Origin: Chamaecyparis obtusa
Taxonomy: Eukaryota; Streptophyta; Pinopsida; Cupressales; Cupressaceae
Reading direction: 5' to 3'
NCBI GenBank assembly: GCA_027943335.1
Contig: BSBK01006022.1
Coordinates: forward strand, 248,001 to 312,000
DNA length: 64,000 nt
Shown: positions 12,178 to 24,500 of the stretch, piece by piece
Position numbering within the stretch: the first letter of the stretch is position 1
Layout: every line of letters starts with the position of its first letter
Position numbers and translations under genes: made by a program
Notes under the pieces: model-generated
The model's database searches: none
Told to the model about the DNA's origin: nothing
Seen by the model: only the letters and a program-made list of their open reading frames with translations

Positions 12178-12954
12178 TGATGGAGGGACCTCGGAGAGAT
12201 CAGCCCAATTGGGAAGAAAAAGTAAACACAATGAAATAACACAAGAAATTATAGAGAGAACAAGAAAGATCTTTATTTATTAACTGGAAATCATTTACAT
12301 TCAATTGGAAACATACATGCCTTCATACATGTCAAGCTACAACTGATCAAGATTAAATTGGGAAAATACTAAAATCTAATTTTTCAAAATTTCCTATGTT
12401 TTAGTAAACTACAATTTTGAGGGTCTTCGGTGCATTTATGGGCTTGGATGAGAAAGTTATGCCTTCTCCAAGTGGACCTAAATTTTATATATAGTTTTTT
12501 GGTAAATTTTGATAGTTTTAATAGTTTATTTGTAATAAACATTATGATGACTCTTCATTTCAATTCCAAGGGATTCGTGTGAACCTTGGGATCCATCTGA
12601 CTTGTATAAACTCTAATTTTTAATAGAATGGAGACACTTTTTTGGCTTGCAATCTTGTTGTTAGTCTTTTTGAGCTTTTATGTCAAATTTCACAATACTA
12701 CAGGTTTCACACTAGGTATTGTAATTTGATTCATAATTTAGATCAACAAGCGACCTGCTTCATTATAGTCTTTGGTCAGAGACCTTAAACTTCAATTCTA
12801 GATATTATCCTCAATTCCTTAATAAGAGCCCATTTCTAGAGAAGTATTACATTACATAAATAGGAATTGCAATACACGGGTCAACCCATGAACAAAGAAC
12901 ATTCTCCAAGAATAAGGAAACGTGTTAAAGAAAATAAGACAGATCCTAAATCAT
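12178..12954 (-). repeat. 5' LTR of chromovirus B, interrupted and truncated
   Basis: Starts TGATGGAGGGACC and aligns with the first ~370 bp of the 3' LTR at 5344. A 404-bp insertion (12343-12746) splits it. It resumes at CGACCTGCTTCATT and runs to AAATCAT at about 12954, where similarity ends. The outer half of the LTR (equivalent to about 5720-6099) is missing, so a deletion accompanied or preceded the arrival of element C. Confidence 0.85.
12343..12746. mobile_element. Candidate MITE inside the B LTR
   Basis: A 404-bp noncoding insertion absent from the sister LTR at 5344-6099. Its ends form an imperfect inverted repeat: TGATCAAGATTA on the left against TGATCTAAATTA (reverse complement) on the right, 10 of 12 matching. 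It is flanked by CAAGCTACAA and CAAGCGACCT, a plausible degraded 8-10 bp target duplication. That would suit a hAT or Mutator-type nonautonomous element. No coding potential. Family unassigned. Confidence 0.5.
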
Positions 12955-12977
12955 TGTGGAAGTTGCAGATTTAGTGG

Positions 12978-14026
12978 TGTTGGCAAGTGGGAAAATGAGT
13001 ATGTCATAGATGTTTTCATTTATGGAAACACTACTTATTGGTATGATCTCTTAGAGTATAATATAGTTTTGGATGTTCGCATTGGAAAAATGACTAAGTC
13101 CATAAAGAATTTGACATGGTACAGTTGTACAATTTTTCCTTGCAAGCACAGTATATGAGGAATTAATTCATACGAGATTAGAGGAATGTATTATGGGATG
13201 TAATAGACTTTTAGTTAAGGTCATATGTATTTTGGAGTTGAATAGAGAGAGTTACATCATGGTCTAGGTATGCGAAGATTGTACATCAGTGAAAAAGGGA
13301 AGATGAGTGGTCGCGATGCTTAAGGGAGTAATGTGTGGAATACAAATCTAATACCTTGGATTTTGTTTTGGGTCCTACCCTATCCTTGTGGATGTATGGT
13401 CTCTGACTATGTACTTTCTATTCAAATATGTGTTGGATACATTTTGTGATGTATTTGTGAGTTGACTAGAAATATTATGAGATCGAGTATATATGCTTTG
13501 AGATGTGAAGTTGTGAGTGTGGGTTTGGATGCTATGGGTTTAAATGCATTGTGATGTTAGAATAATGAAGAGGATGTTGCAAGCTATTATTGGAACTACT
13601 TTGGTATATAGAATGTCATTTTAGTTCATTTTTGTTTCTACAAGATACCTTGGTAATATTGGATAATGAGTCCATTGTAAGAGTAGTAAGCTCCATTTTG
13701 TATTCACCCCTAACAGGGTTATAGAATCCTAACATGGTCTATCATCTAACAATGGCTTGTACTAACATAATATTCTACTCCTAATAGGGCAACGTCTCCT
13801 AATAGGGACACAAAAATTTTAGTGCATCATTTGTGGGTATCATCCCCACCGGGGTTTTCCCTTAGCAATGGTTTCCTCAAGAAAAAATCATGGTTTTATT
13901 AGTTGTTTACTTTATGTGTGTGTTCTTATTTCATTTTTTACATGGTTAAGTTTGAATTGACTTAAAAGGAATAAACGTACTACAAGACTGATTGACCCCC
14001 CCTTTCAGTATTTCTTAATCCTAACA
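12978..14026 (+). repeat. 5' LTR of element C
   Basis: About 1049 bp, TGTTGGCAAG...CCTAACA. It contains the block GGGTATCATCCCCACCGGGG near 13838 and, close to the 3' end, CTGATTGACCCCCCC. Both are the reverse-complement equivalents of blocks in the minus-strand LTRs D, H, I and J. It matches the 3' LTR at 24779-25815. Confidence 0.9.
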
Positions 14027-14028
14027 AT

Positions 14029-14040
14029 TGGTATTAGAGT
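14029..14040 (+). other. Primer-binding site of element C
   Basis: TGGTATTAGAGT, two bases after the LTR. It is a decayed form of the TGGTATCAGAGC site complementary to initiator tRNA-Met. Confidence 0.8.
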
Positions 14041-14084
14041 ACAAGGCCCTTGAAGATAAAGCCTAATAGCTTAAGGGAGATCTA

Positions 14085-15300
14085 GATGGATTCAAGAAGT
14101 TTGGAAGAAAAAATTGAGGAAACACTAGAAGACTTGGATAAGGCTAATGCTGAAAATGCTGAATTAAAATATACATAAAGAAATCCGAAAACTATATCAA
14201 GAGGCTCAAAGAGAAGATTGAATTTTCAAGAAACAAAAGGGAAGAACCTATGAGGGAATCTAAGAATGATTCATTTGATCTAATAAAAAAAATTGAACAA
14301 GAAAATGATGTAATAAAGCATGAATATGAGATCATCACTGTACAAATGACTAAAAAGATTTAACGAGAGAAAGAAGAAAAGAGAAAACTTAAAGAAGCCT
14401 TGGAGAGTGCAAATGTATAGATGGAAAGAATGAAACTAGAAATCAATGATGTCAAAACCAATTATGAAGAACTAGAGAAGTAAAGTATCATCATTAAAGA
14501 AGAGCTTGTAGAGGCAAGGAATCATATTGAAAAACTTCATGCAAGAAGTAATAAAATTGATGAACAACTAGAGAGACAAAAACCTAAATGTGACAAGATA
14601 GGAGTTGGCTTCAATGAAGTTGAATGTTCCAAATCTTAGAGAATAATTCTAAAGGTAGGACATATGAGATGCCTAATCAACAAGAAGAACCTAATCAAAA
14701 GAAGAAAAATAGGGAGAAAATCAAACCTTTCAAAGGGATATGCTTTGGATGCAACAAATTTGGTCACATGAAGAAGGATTGAAAATGTAAGAATGTTTCC
14801 AAAACATTTTTGGTTATTGCTTTAATTGTTGGGCATATGGACATAGAAGAAATGAATGCAAAAAAATAGATGAAAGATGGAAGAAACAAGATTATGTTAG
14901 AAAACCTACTACATTTAATAAGATCATTTGTCACAAATGCAATAATCTTGGGCACATTACAAAGAAGTGTAAATTACAAGTTAGACAAGATAAGTCTCAG
15001 CTTAGAAGACCGCTTGTTACTTTTTTCAAGTGCAACAATGAGGGAATATAGACAAGTACTACAAATATAATGGACTAGTTGTAAATAGAATACCACCTAC
15101 AAAATTAAAGAAAAATATTGGTGACACTGAAGAAATCTTTACAAAGTATGTGAATGAGTTTAATCACCAGTTTTTAAAAGATGGAAACAAGGTTAGTGAA
15201 AAAGTGTGGAAGGAGAAGAATCAGAATGAAACAAAGGATCAAGGTGAAGCAGTAGATGCTATTGGATCTTCTCCTAATGCTAATGATTCTATTTCAACCT
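14085..15300 (+). pseudogene. Coiled-coil/zinc-knuckle gag of element C (broken)
   Basis: Starts at the ATG at 14085 (MDSRSLEEKIEETLEDL). Spread over three frames, it encodes a Glu/Lys-rich, coiled-coil-like region (IEKLHARSNKIDEQLERQK near 14530-14580) and then CCHC knuckles. CFGCNKFGHMKKD at 14750-14785 has its last Cys codon turned into a stop. CFNCWAYGHRRNEC (about 14827-14868) and CHKCNNLGHITKKC (about 14930-14975) are intact, and a fourth, partial one follows. The order and spacing match the gag of H (44490-45775). No Retrotrans_gag capsid core of the gypsy type is visible. It probably packages RNA like other gag proteins, by inference from the knuckles. Confidence 0.75.
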
Positions 15301-15622
15301 AAATGGCCAAGCATGGCCTTAGGGGAGCTTTTGAGAAAAATAACAGTAATCTATCCAGCCTCTTAATAACCGAATAAGCTGATGAAAGCTTATGGGAAGA
15401 TAATATAATAAGGTCAAAGTCTCTACTCAAGATCACATGGCTATATGCATTATATTGGATGATCACCAGATATATGGATGACTAGATCATAGCTGAGTTA
15501 CAAACTCATTGGGAAATGTATGAATTTGAAACATTGTGAAGTATAAGTTCATTATTCTCAAATATTTTGATCACCATTCAAATAGAACTATGGGAGATCA
15601 GAAGAGAAAGAAAAGGATCTAG

Positions 15623-16285
15623 TGACATAGGGCATGGTAGGATGAAGGGCCAAAGGCCCACCTAAATCATAACCCTCCTTGCAGAGATCACACACAAAAG
15701 AAAATACACAACAAGTGAGAGAGAGAATGCAGAACAAATCCTTTATTATTCATAAAATACCTCATACATGCTAGGCTGTAAGGCCTTCCTGGTTATGGCC
15801 AAATACATCCAAAGTCAATTACAATAGTCCTCCAACATGCGAGGATCCAATCTTCAGAAACTATCTTCTAACTTCTAAACTCATGCCTCCAACTTACCTG
15901 TTACCAGTCTCCTCCTCCCTGCTTCCTAAAACTACAACCAACTATCTAATTTATACAAGAGGCTACCAAAACAAGTAAGCCTTTAGATCCATCATTAGCA
16001 AAAGGAATGACTAGATATAGGTCCACATGCTTCCCAATTATCAATACCAACATTAGCTCCGTGACCATAATTTAATGCTCAAGTCAGCCTCAACAAAAAA
16101 TCAAAATAAACTACTTGGTAAGCAGGGTTAATCGAGTGCCATGAAATAACTGACCAACTTGGTCAAAGAAGAAACCAAGCAATTACCGAGCCAACTCAGT
16201 TAAAGAAGGAACCAAGCAACACAGAAAACTCAAACTTATTTTTGGTGACATAGGATTGCTAAGAACCCAAGATGCTCTTGCATCA
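15623..16285 (-). repeat. 3' LTR of chromovirus E1
   Basis: About 663 bp, from TGACATAGGGCATGG (a decayed TGATGCAAGG start) to GATGCTCTTGCATCA, followed inward by GACACCTGGGG. It aligns along its length with 20875-21532 and with the E2 LTR at 54575-55249. Confidence 0.88.
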
Positions 16286-16329
16286 GACACCTGGGGTTGT
16301 TTGAAATGATTCCTTTAATTATGCAGTAG

Positions 16330-17620
16330 GTACAACCTAAGCTGAATCCAACTCAGATTGTGAAATCCATGAACTATCTTCAATTGGTCTATTCTTTCAC
16401 TTTACTAGATATTCCATATACTGTTTGCCTCTTGTGTTTTTGCCAACTCTTTGTTCCAAAATTTGCTCAACTTCTTATGTCTGTCTCTTAGGATAATAAT
16501 TTGGTACTATCATGTCTTTATCTGATTGACTATACTCAAACAAATATGCAATGTTTAATATAGGTGATATATCCATGTCATAAGGTAACTCAATCTCATA
16601 AGAATTTCCACTATCAAATCTCCTCAATATCTTGCAAGGACCAAATTTATTCATTTTCAACTTTCCATATGTTCCAATGGAAAATATTCCTTTCTTCAAG
16701 TGTACCATTATTTCATCCCCAACTGTAATAGTCTTATGTCTTCTTGATCTATATGCTCTATCTTTATATTTTTGATTACTATTCTCCAACTTATGTTTCA
16801 CTTCCTCATGCAATGTCTTCATGAACTCAACAAACTTTACTCCTTCAACACTTCTCTTTTCTTCACCAGCAATATCCTTCAAATATGATATACCTCTTAG
16901 TTTTATGCCATTAACAATCTCAAAAGGTGTTTTTCCAGTACTCCTCTTCACTGAATTATTGTATGAAAACTCTACTTGTGCCAACATAGAATCCAAATTA
17001 CTCAGTTTATCTCCAACTAAGAATCTCAAAAGATTACCCAAACTTCTATTCACAACCTCTGTTTGTCCATCAGTTTTTGGGTGTAATGTAGAACTATACC
17101 TCAAATCGGTGCCCAATTTTTTCCAAAGAGTCTTCCAAAACTATCCAACAAAATTATTGTCTCGGTTAGAGATGATACTCCTCGGTAATCCATGTAATCT
17201 GACAATTTCCTTAAAGAAAAGATCTACTATATGCACCGCATCTGATGTCTTTCTACAGGTATAAAATGTGCCATCTTAGAAAATCTATCCACAACAACAA
17301 ATATAGAATTATTACCTCTCACTGTCTTCAATAAGCCAAGAACAAAATCCATATTAATATCAATCCAAGGTTTCCTAGGAACATAAATCGGTATATACAA
17401 TCCAGTATTCTGACTTACTCCCTTTGCAACTTGACAAATTCCATGACTTTTAAAAAATTTCTGAACATCCTTAAACAACTATGGCCAAAAGTATTTCTCC
17501 TTAAGAAAATTTAATGTCTTATCAATGCCAAAATGTCTAGCCAAACCACTACTATGTTTTTCCTTTATCAGATTTGTTCTCATTGATCCTCTTAGTATAC
17601 ACAAATGAATATATTTAAAC
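16330..17620 (-). pseudogene. Integrase and chromodomain of E1 (broken)
   Basis: From the zinc-binding end (KHSSGLARHFGIDKT near 17550) through the core ([13 protein letters not shown] for the first Asp) to the third acidic residue, which is intact in TDGQTEVVNRSLGN near 17060. Open segments are 17478-17227 and 17116-16475, with the second catalytic region between them broken. The end (16475-16330) reads as a chromodomain (EYLVKWKNRPIEDSSW). The HHCC finger lacks the normal first Cys ([10 protein letters not shown]). Chromodomain integrase directs insertion into marked chromatin in this clade. Confidence 0.88.
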
Positions 17621-17629
17621 AACATACCT

Positions 17630-18250
17630 TCTTGAATGAAATAGTCTTCTCATTTAGTACTCAGTTGATCTTGAATAGGTGCTCTGCACTTCCACCACAA
17701 CTCAGAAAAATAAGGATCAGTTTCATACAAATCTTTCATGTCATCAAAACCAAGAACTTTAATTTTCATCTTAGTCATCAAAGATCTTATTCTACTCAAT
17801 GCATCAACAACTTGGTTAGTGACTCTACTCTTATGTTTTATCACAAATGTATAACTCTACAAATATTCAACCCATTTCATATGTCTCTGATTCAACTTAT
17901 TCTAACTATAAAGCCTTATGATTAGTATACAACACAAATATCACTCGGTATCAAATAATGTCTCCATTTCTTTAGGGCTTGAATAATAGCATAGAACACT
18001 TGATCATACAAAAAAAATATTTCCTTTTTGCATCATTCAACTTCTCACTAAAGAAAGAAACATGTTTACCTTCTTGAATCAACACAACTCCTATTGCACT
18101 ACCACTTGCATCACATTCAACTTGAAATACCTTATTGAAATCAGGAAATGCTAACATAAGAAATTCAACAACCTATGCTTCAAAGTCTCAAAATTTTTAT
18201 CAGCTCCATGTGTCCACTTAAATTCTCTTTTATCTCCTCTCATAGTCTCA
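17630..18250 (-). pseudogene. RNase H of E1 (broken)
   Basis: Segment 18157-17972 carries [20 protein letters not shown] (catalytic Asp region). A frameshift and stops follow. Segment 17844-17650 contains the distal VTNQVVDALSRIRS motif and the linker to integrase. The order RT-RNase H-integrase is the Ty3/gypsy order. Confidence 0.85.
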
Positions 18251-18254
18251 GTCA

Positions 18255-19090
18255 TAGCATTACAAATTGAACTAAAATTTCTAATAAACTTTTAGTAAAA
18301 AATTGCTAAACCATGAAATGATCTTACCTCATTAGCATTCTCAGGTCTAGGCCAATTCAAAGTAGCTTCGACCTTTTCAGGATCAATTTTCAAACCATCA
18401 GCCGAAATCACAAATCCCAAATACATAATCTCCTATTTCATGAAGGAACACTTTTTTAGGTTAATCAACAAATTTTCATCTTTCAATCTCTACAATACTT
18501 TTTCAGCATGCAATAGATGCTCTTCTTTGGTCTTATTAAATATCAGAATATCATCTTGGTATACAATCACAAATTTACCCAAAAATTTCTTCAAAACCTC
18601 ATTCATCAATCTCATAAAAGTACTCGATGCATTAGTTAAACCAAAAGGCATAACCAACCACTCATACAGACCTTCTCTTGTTTTAAAAGAAGTCTTCCAC
18701 TCATCATCTTCTATGATTCTGATATGATGATATCCACTTTTCAAATCAATTTTAGTAAAATGCTTTTCTCCAGTCAAACTATCCATTATGTCATCCATTC
18801 TTGGTATAGGAAACCTATATTTCACTATTATCTTGTTGATTTCTCAAGAATCAATACACATTCACCATTATCCATTCTTCTTAGGTGCCAATACAACTGG
18901 TATTGCACAAGGACTCAAACTTTCTCGGATCAAACCTTTCTACAATAATTCTTGGATTTGTTGGTTTAATTCTCGATTCTCGGTAGGTGTCAACCAATGT
19001 GGTGCCTTATTTGGTAAACTAGCTCCAGGGATAAGATCCATGCAATGATTAATGCTTCTCTTCTATGGTAAATCATCAGGTACATTATTA
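18255..19090 (-). pseudogene. Reverse transcriptase of E1 (broken)
   Basis: RT fingers and palm in segment 18825-18490: [31 protein letters not shown] (first catalytic Asp), [21 protein letters not shown], then [11 protein letters not shown]. The universally conserved Y-L-D-D box therefore reads Y-Q-D-D, while sister copy E2 has Y-L-D-D. The thumb (ENLLINLKKCSFMK, YLGFVISADGLKIDPEKV) continues to about 18255 with stops. Confidence 0.92.
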
Positions 19091-19760
19091 GAAATGATCT
19101 CCTTATACTCAGTGAGTATCTTATCAATCTCTTTAGGGATGCTATCCACTATTTTCCCACTCAATTTGTTAGGAATCATAACAAAACATACATCATTCTT
19201 TTTCAAATCCTTAACAAAATTTCTTCCTTCCATCAAATAAACTTTCATAGATGTAAAAACACAACTAACAGGATCTTCAATCAAAGGTAACAAGATTTGT
19301 TTTCTCCCATCATACCAAATAGTGTATTTATGCAATCTTGCATCATATATAGCATGTCTATCATATTGCCAAGGTCTAACCAACAAAATATGGCAACAAT
19401 CCATAGGCATGATATCACACAACACCTTATCTTAGTAGATTCTAAATTTCAAATTCACATAACATTGTTCACTTACCAATAGTGTATTCTCATCCTTGAT
19501 TCATGAAATCTAATAGGGCTTCGGGTGTTTCAACCTTTCCAATTGCAACTTTGTAACCATTTCCTCAGATGCCAAATTTTTTGAGCTTCCACTATTAATG
19601 ATTGCCTTCCACACTTCATTAGAAACTCTACATCTAGTCTTGAACAAAATTTTCCTTATCAGATCTTCCTTATTACTTTCACTCCAAAGTTCTCTCCTAA
19701 CCATCAAGTTCTTTTCTTTCTCAGGTTCATTAGGTGAGTCTTCTTCCACCAAAGCATTTC
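19091..19760 (-). pseudogene. Protease and pre-RT linker of E1 (broken)
   Basis: Segment 19752-19510 contains FKTRCRVSNEVWKAI followed by INSGSSKNLASEEM. The catalytic D-S-G is changed to N-S-G; E2 keeps IDSGS. Segment 19425-19063 holds CHILLVRPWQYDRHAI (LLGRP with Gly to Val) and then the linker to RT (VDSIPKEIDKILTEY; DLIPGA). The catalytic Asp loss and frame breaks show it is dead. Confidence 0.85.
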
Positions 19761-20785
19761 TATTGCTACCAACCTTCTTAATTGTATGTCTACACTCAAA
19801 TGACCTATGTTCTTCTTCTCCATAATTGTAATAAGTTCCTTGGAAACCACCTCTTCTATAACCACCTCAATAGTTATTGCCTCTTGCTCTAGCCAAACTT
19901 TCACCTTTCCACTCGGTCTTGCCTCTATCCATATTTTATTTATCTTGATCATATCTATTATTTTCACCATAAGATCTACCTCTTCCTCTTTGTCTTTGCT
20001 CATGTATCTTGTTCAATTTCTCCTCAGCTTTCAAGGAAAATTGATAATCTTCCTCAATATTTTCCAACTTAACCAAACTGATTTCTTCTTGGATGGAAAC
20101 TCTCAATCCATTCAAGTACCTAGTAATTCTTTCCACTTAATCCTCATCATGTCCAGATCTGATATCTAATGTATATAATTACTTAGTATAATCTTTTACC
20201 AAGATATCTTTCTGCCTCAAAATTCACATTCGCCTAATTAGGTTAATCTGATAATCACATGGTAAGAACCTACTTTTCAACTTATTTACCATCTTATTCC
20301 ATACCTTCATTTTGTCTTTTCCTTTTCTTTTTCTATCCAATTGCAGATGCTCCCACCATTAGGATGCATGACTCTTCAAATTTTTTCTTGCAATCTTCAC
20401 CTTCTTTTCTTCAGGAACATTCTCATACTCAAAATACTTCTCCATCTTAGTGATCCAATCCAACAATTCATCTAAATCTAGCTTTCCACTATACTTAGGA
20501 GGATTGAAATGTGGTGTAGCCTTTAGATTTGTCAAAGCCTTTGACAATATTTCCTCACCTTGATCCATCATAGGTGTAGGTTCTGCTTCACCTTATTCTT
20601 CTTTAATTTCTTCATCACTAACATCTTCAAGATGTATTCCTCTATGCCGGGTTGTCTCAACAACTTCTAACCTAGTAGCAAGTTGTCTCGACATGTTTTT
20701 CAATCCTAGATCTCCATCTCACCTCCCATGAACCATCTTGAAAACCTCTGCAATTGTAGGCCAGATCACAATCTTCTACCCTATA
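19761..20785 (-). pseudogene. Gag of E1 (broken)
   Basis: From a gag start near 20785 through LEDVSDEEIKEE, then the capsid core in 20571-20359 (YSGKLDLDELLDWITKMEKYFEYE; a stop replaces a Trp codon of WW at about 20359) and 20136-19936 (RYLNGLRVSIQEEISLVKLENIEE). An RG-rich linker and one zinc knuckle follow near 19790-19830. That knuckle has its first Cys changed to Tyr, and the second position is also lost (YYNYGEEEHRSFEC). Confidence 0.88.
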
Positions 20786-20860
20786 AAAATATCAACTAGG
20801 GTTTAACAAGAAGGAACCCTCAACCTAGATTCACAAATCTAGATCTAGATCTCAACCTTC

Positions 20861-20872
20861 TCTCTGATACCA
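20861..20872 (-). other. Primer-binding site of E1
   Basis: TCTCTGATACCA on the plus strand, the complement of TGGTATCAGAGA, two bases from the 5' LTR edge at 20875. Confidence 0.88.
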
Positions 20873-20874
20873 CC

Positions 20875-21532
20875 TGATGCAAGGTAGGGAAAGATGAAGG
20901 GCTAAAGTAACACCTAAATCACAACCCTCCTTGCAAAGATCACACATGGAAGAAAATACACAAGTGAGAGAGAGAATGCAGAACAAATCATTTATTATTC
21001 ATAAAATACATCATACCTGCTGAGTTGTAAGGCCTTCCAATTATGGCCAAATACATCCAAATTCAATTAAAATAGTCCTCCAACATGCGAGGATCCAATC
21101 TTTAGAAACTATATTCTAACTTCTAAACTGATACCTCAAACTTATCTGTTACTAGTCTCCTCCTCCCCCCTTACTAAAATACAACCAACTATCTAATATA
21201 TACAAGAGGCTACCAAAACAAGTTGGCCTTTAGATCCATCATTAGCAGAAGGAATGACTAAATCTAGGTCCACATGCTTCCCAATGATTGATACCAACAT
21301 TAATTCTATGACCACAATTCAATGCACAAGTCAGCCTCAAAGGAAAATCAAAATAAACTACTCCATAAGAAAGGTTAACCAAGCACTAGGAAATAACTAA
21401 CCAACTTGGTCAAAGAATAAAATGAGCAACTACTAAGCCAAATCGATCAAAGAAGGAAGCAAGTAACACAGAAAACTCAAACTTATTTTTGGTGACACAT
21501 GATTGCTAAGAACCTGAGATGCTCTTGCATCA
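20875..21532 (-). repeat. 5' LTR of chromovirus E1
   Basis: About 658 bp, TGATGCAAGG...CTCTTGCATCA. It has a short terminal inverted repeat and aligns with 15623-16285. Element C sequence resumes at 21533. Confidence 0.9.
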
Positions 21533-21547
21533 GCTAAACTATTTTTG

Positions 21548-24500
21548 TGATCGCTGAGTGTGCATATCCCATTTCATCAAGTAAAAGGTATTTTTATATT
21601 CTTTGAAGCTTTGTTTAGTTTGGATACACCAATTATTTTTGATGTTAGTGAGAGGCCAAGGTAAAAATTCAAGAAACACCCTTACAAGTCCACGAAGGAT
21701 GATCCTGAGGGTGAATTTTTGCAAATGCCATACAATGTGCTTTATGCGGAAGACATTAGGGCATACATTCACTACAAGTATGAAATAATAAAAGACTTAG
21801 AAATCATTAAGGAAAAGAAAGATATGGTTAAGGATGATGGAACTTGGAAAGATGAGTTTTCTCATTTACAAAATCTTAACATCATGAGAATGGAGGAACT
21901 CTACAAGTTCAATAAGGAAGAATGGATTAAGATTGTTCTTAGCAGAGTTCATGATCAATTTCTATGGATAAGAGATAATCTTATTAAGATTTCAAATGAG
22001 TTGATTCATGATGTGATCAGATTAGAAAATACTAGAATTATCCCTGTTGCAGAGAAGAACACAAAGAAATAAGTCAAAACCCTAACACATTCTAAATGGG
22101 ACAAGAGGGAAATGAATATTGCTAACATCTTTCACAAAGATGTAAGGTTGACTTTGATGATTCTAGGATACAAACTTAATTTTAGTAGCTGACCTAATTC
22201 TATTTCCATGGGCATTATAATGATGGCATACAAGATGGCGAAGGAAAATGTTAAATACAACTTGTGTGAAGTATTAAGATTGCAATTCTTGGAGAATGTT
22301 AAGAAGATTAAGAGAGACAAGTCAAAGGAATTTAGGTTTGGATGTTTTCTAATATATATCTACATTCACATAGTTCATAAGTTTCCTAGAATGCACCCTA
22401 GGGCATGGAAAGATAGTGATTCCACAATTGCACAAATTAGCAAGTATTACATAGCGCAAGATAAGAAATGGGTAGATGGAGAACTCTTTGGGACGTTTAA
22501 GGTTTTCCAAAGAGAAATGAAGTAAAGAAATATGATTCCTAAGGAAATGGTAGAAACATATAAAGATACAATCTATTTCATGGTTGAAACTGATTGTGTA
22601 TGTTTTGAGGAAGTGAAACCTAGGAAGAATTAGACTTACCCCATGAATTATGAGGTCAATGCAAATATTCTTACTATGCAAGTAGAAAATGTTATTTAAT
22701 CTAAGATTGACCCTAGTGAAGAAATATGGGGCACTTATGAAGAAAACATTGCTAAGATCATAGATGAACAATCAAGGGAAGTAAGAAAGAGAAAGGTTGA
22801 GAAAATAGTTGAAAACCTTGCAGAAAAGGAAGGCATAAGATAAGAAGAGATAAAAGAGGTAAGAATGAAGATAGTAGAAGGATCTTATGGGTTGGAAAAC
22901 ATGACTCCAACTTCCCTTCCACCTCTTGAAGCTGCAAGAATTGTTGATTCACCCTCTACAATGGTCGTAGTACCTGATACCACCCCTACACCACCTAAGA
23001 GATCATCACAGAGAATAGACATGATAGAAACATAATCACATGTTAATTTTTAAAAGGAATCTACTTGAAATTGAAGGTAGCATTCCCAAGGAATTGTATG
23101 AGAAACTAGAAGTAAGGAAATAATTAGCACTTGAAGAAGATGAACAAATAAGAATAAAAACTATAGAAGATATGCTACCTATTGTATCATTCGATGAGCA
23201 TGATAGAATAATGAAAGCCATCAAGCCCCTGCTAAGAGTAAAAATAAGATTAATAATGATTATAGGGAGAAAGTATGACGAAGTGATAGAAGAAACTCAC
23301 AAGGCCATTGATAAGGTATCAATGGAAGCTTAGCTAGAGAAGCCTTCACCTCTGAAACCCAAGGCTAATAAGCTCAAAACTATTCTAACAGGAGAATCTT
23401 CCAAAATTGCAAAAGTACACATTGAATCATCTAAGGATGAAGATGATAATAATCAGTTCTATAGTATTGTTAAGCAACCGTGATTCTTTGTTATTGGCAT
23501 GTCTATGTCTTTAGACACCTCATAGGATATTGTTGACCCTTTCAAGAGAATATGGACACTAATACTGAAGTAGATTATAGTAAAAAACATAGTACAATCA
23601 ATACAGATCTTGGCATAGTGACTAGCATAGAAACAAAAGAACCTATTGAGGAAATGGATCAAGGCACAAAGGGAAGTAAGGAAGAGGTAAAGAAGGAAAC
23701 TAAAGATGATCAATAAATGAATATGTCTATTCCTCTCTCTTCAACTCTATTGTTGGAAAGTTATAGTAAATCTCTAAACACTAATGTTGATGGCATGGAT
23801 GAAGATGAAATGATGAAGTTATCATTAATAGCCTTTGCTAAGGTAAAGAATAGGTCAGAACAAAGGAAAAAGAAGAAGTCAAAGGTATTGGATAGAGAAA
23901 TAGATAAAATTAACAATATTCTACCCACACCTTTCACTTTTCAAGGAAATGACACATTGGATAATCTGAACAAAGTCCTTGATGACTTTGATGTTAATTT
24001 TACTTCATTGGAGAAGACCACAGCCATGAAAGCCAAGAGAGAATACATGGAGAAGAAATTAGATGAGCTACATCAGTCATTAAAGTTGGATATCAGCATA
24101 CTAGACACCACTATGTCTGGTATTAGGTCTTGCATTATGAATGTAAAGAAGATATACAGCTACTACATAAACCCTTCCAAGAATGTAAAGAATGTGATGG
24201 ATATAATCCATAATGATGAAAAGACATCAAATAATTTGGAAAAGAATTGTGCGTCCTCCTCACAATTTGTTATAGAGATGGACAAGGAAGTATCCAAGTC
24301 ATTGGATAAAATCAATATGTTGGAATAGAGAAAACAAGAGTGCTGGGAATATTTTCTATGTTGAGGAGTATGCTTACTCCTAAACTGTCAATTTTAGAGA
24401 AGCGTCTCGAGGATATGGAGACCATGAAGAATTCTATTGATGGGTCTTTACCTACAATATTAAAGGATGTCAATATCTCATCCTTTGTGTTGAATGGTCT

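Larger units (their letters stand above)
5344..12954 (-). mobile_element. Ty3/gypsy chromovirus B
   Basis: Minus-strand element with both LTRs, PBS, gag, protease, RT, RNase H, integrase and a C-terminal chromodomain, so it belongs to the chromovirus branch of Ty3/gypsy. It sits inside element A. Its right (5') LTR is damaged by a 404-bp insertion (12343-12746) and is cut at about 12954, close to the left end of element C. A copia-type LTR fragment (J) is inserted between RT and RNase H. Stops and frameshifts occur throughout, so it is inactive. Confidence 0.9.
15623..21532 (-). mobile_element. Ty3/gypsy chromovirus E1, complete structure
   Basis: Minus-strand element of 5.9 kb nested in element C. 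It has two ~660-bp LTRs, a PBS, gag, protease, RT, RNase H, integrase and a chromodomain. The flanking pentamers (TCTAG left, GCTAA right) match only at the central CTA, so the target duplication is not convincing. Element C resumes immediately after 21532. A sister copy of the same family, E2, lies at 54575-59281. Every domain carries in-frame stops, so E1 is inactive. Confidence 0.92.

Noticed and set aside
19807..20169. 120-codon plus-strand frame opposite the E1 gag
   Set aside because: It is the antisense shadow of the gag core and knuckle region; hydrophobic Phe/Ile/Ser composition is typical of antisense of Lys/Glu-rich coding.
22349..22771. 140-codon minus-strand frame
   Set aside because: Antisense of ORF2 of element C, whose homology to H ORF2 fixes the coding strand as plus.
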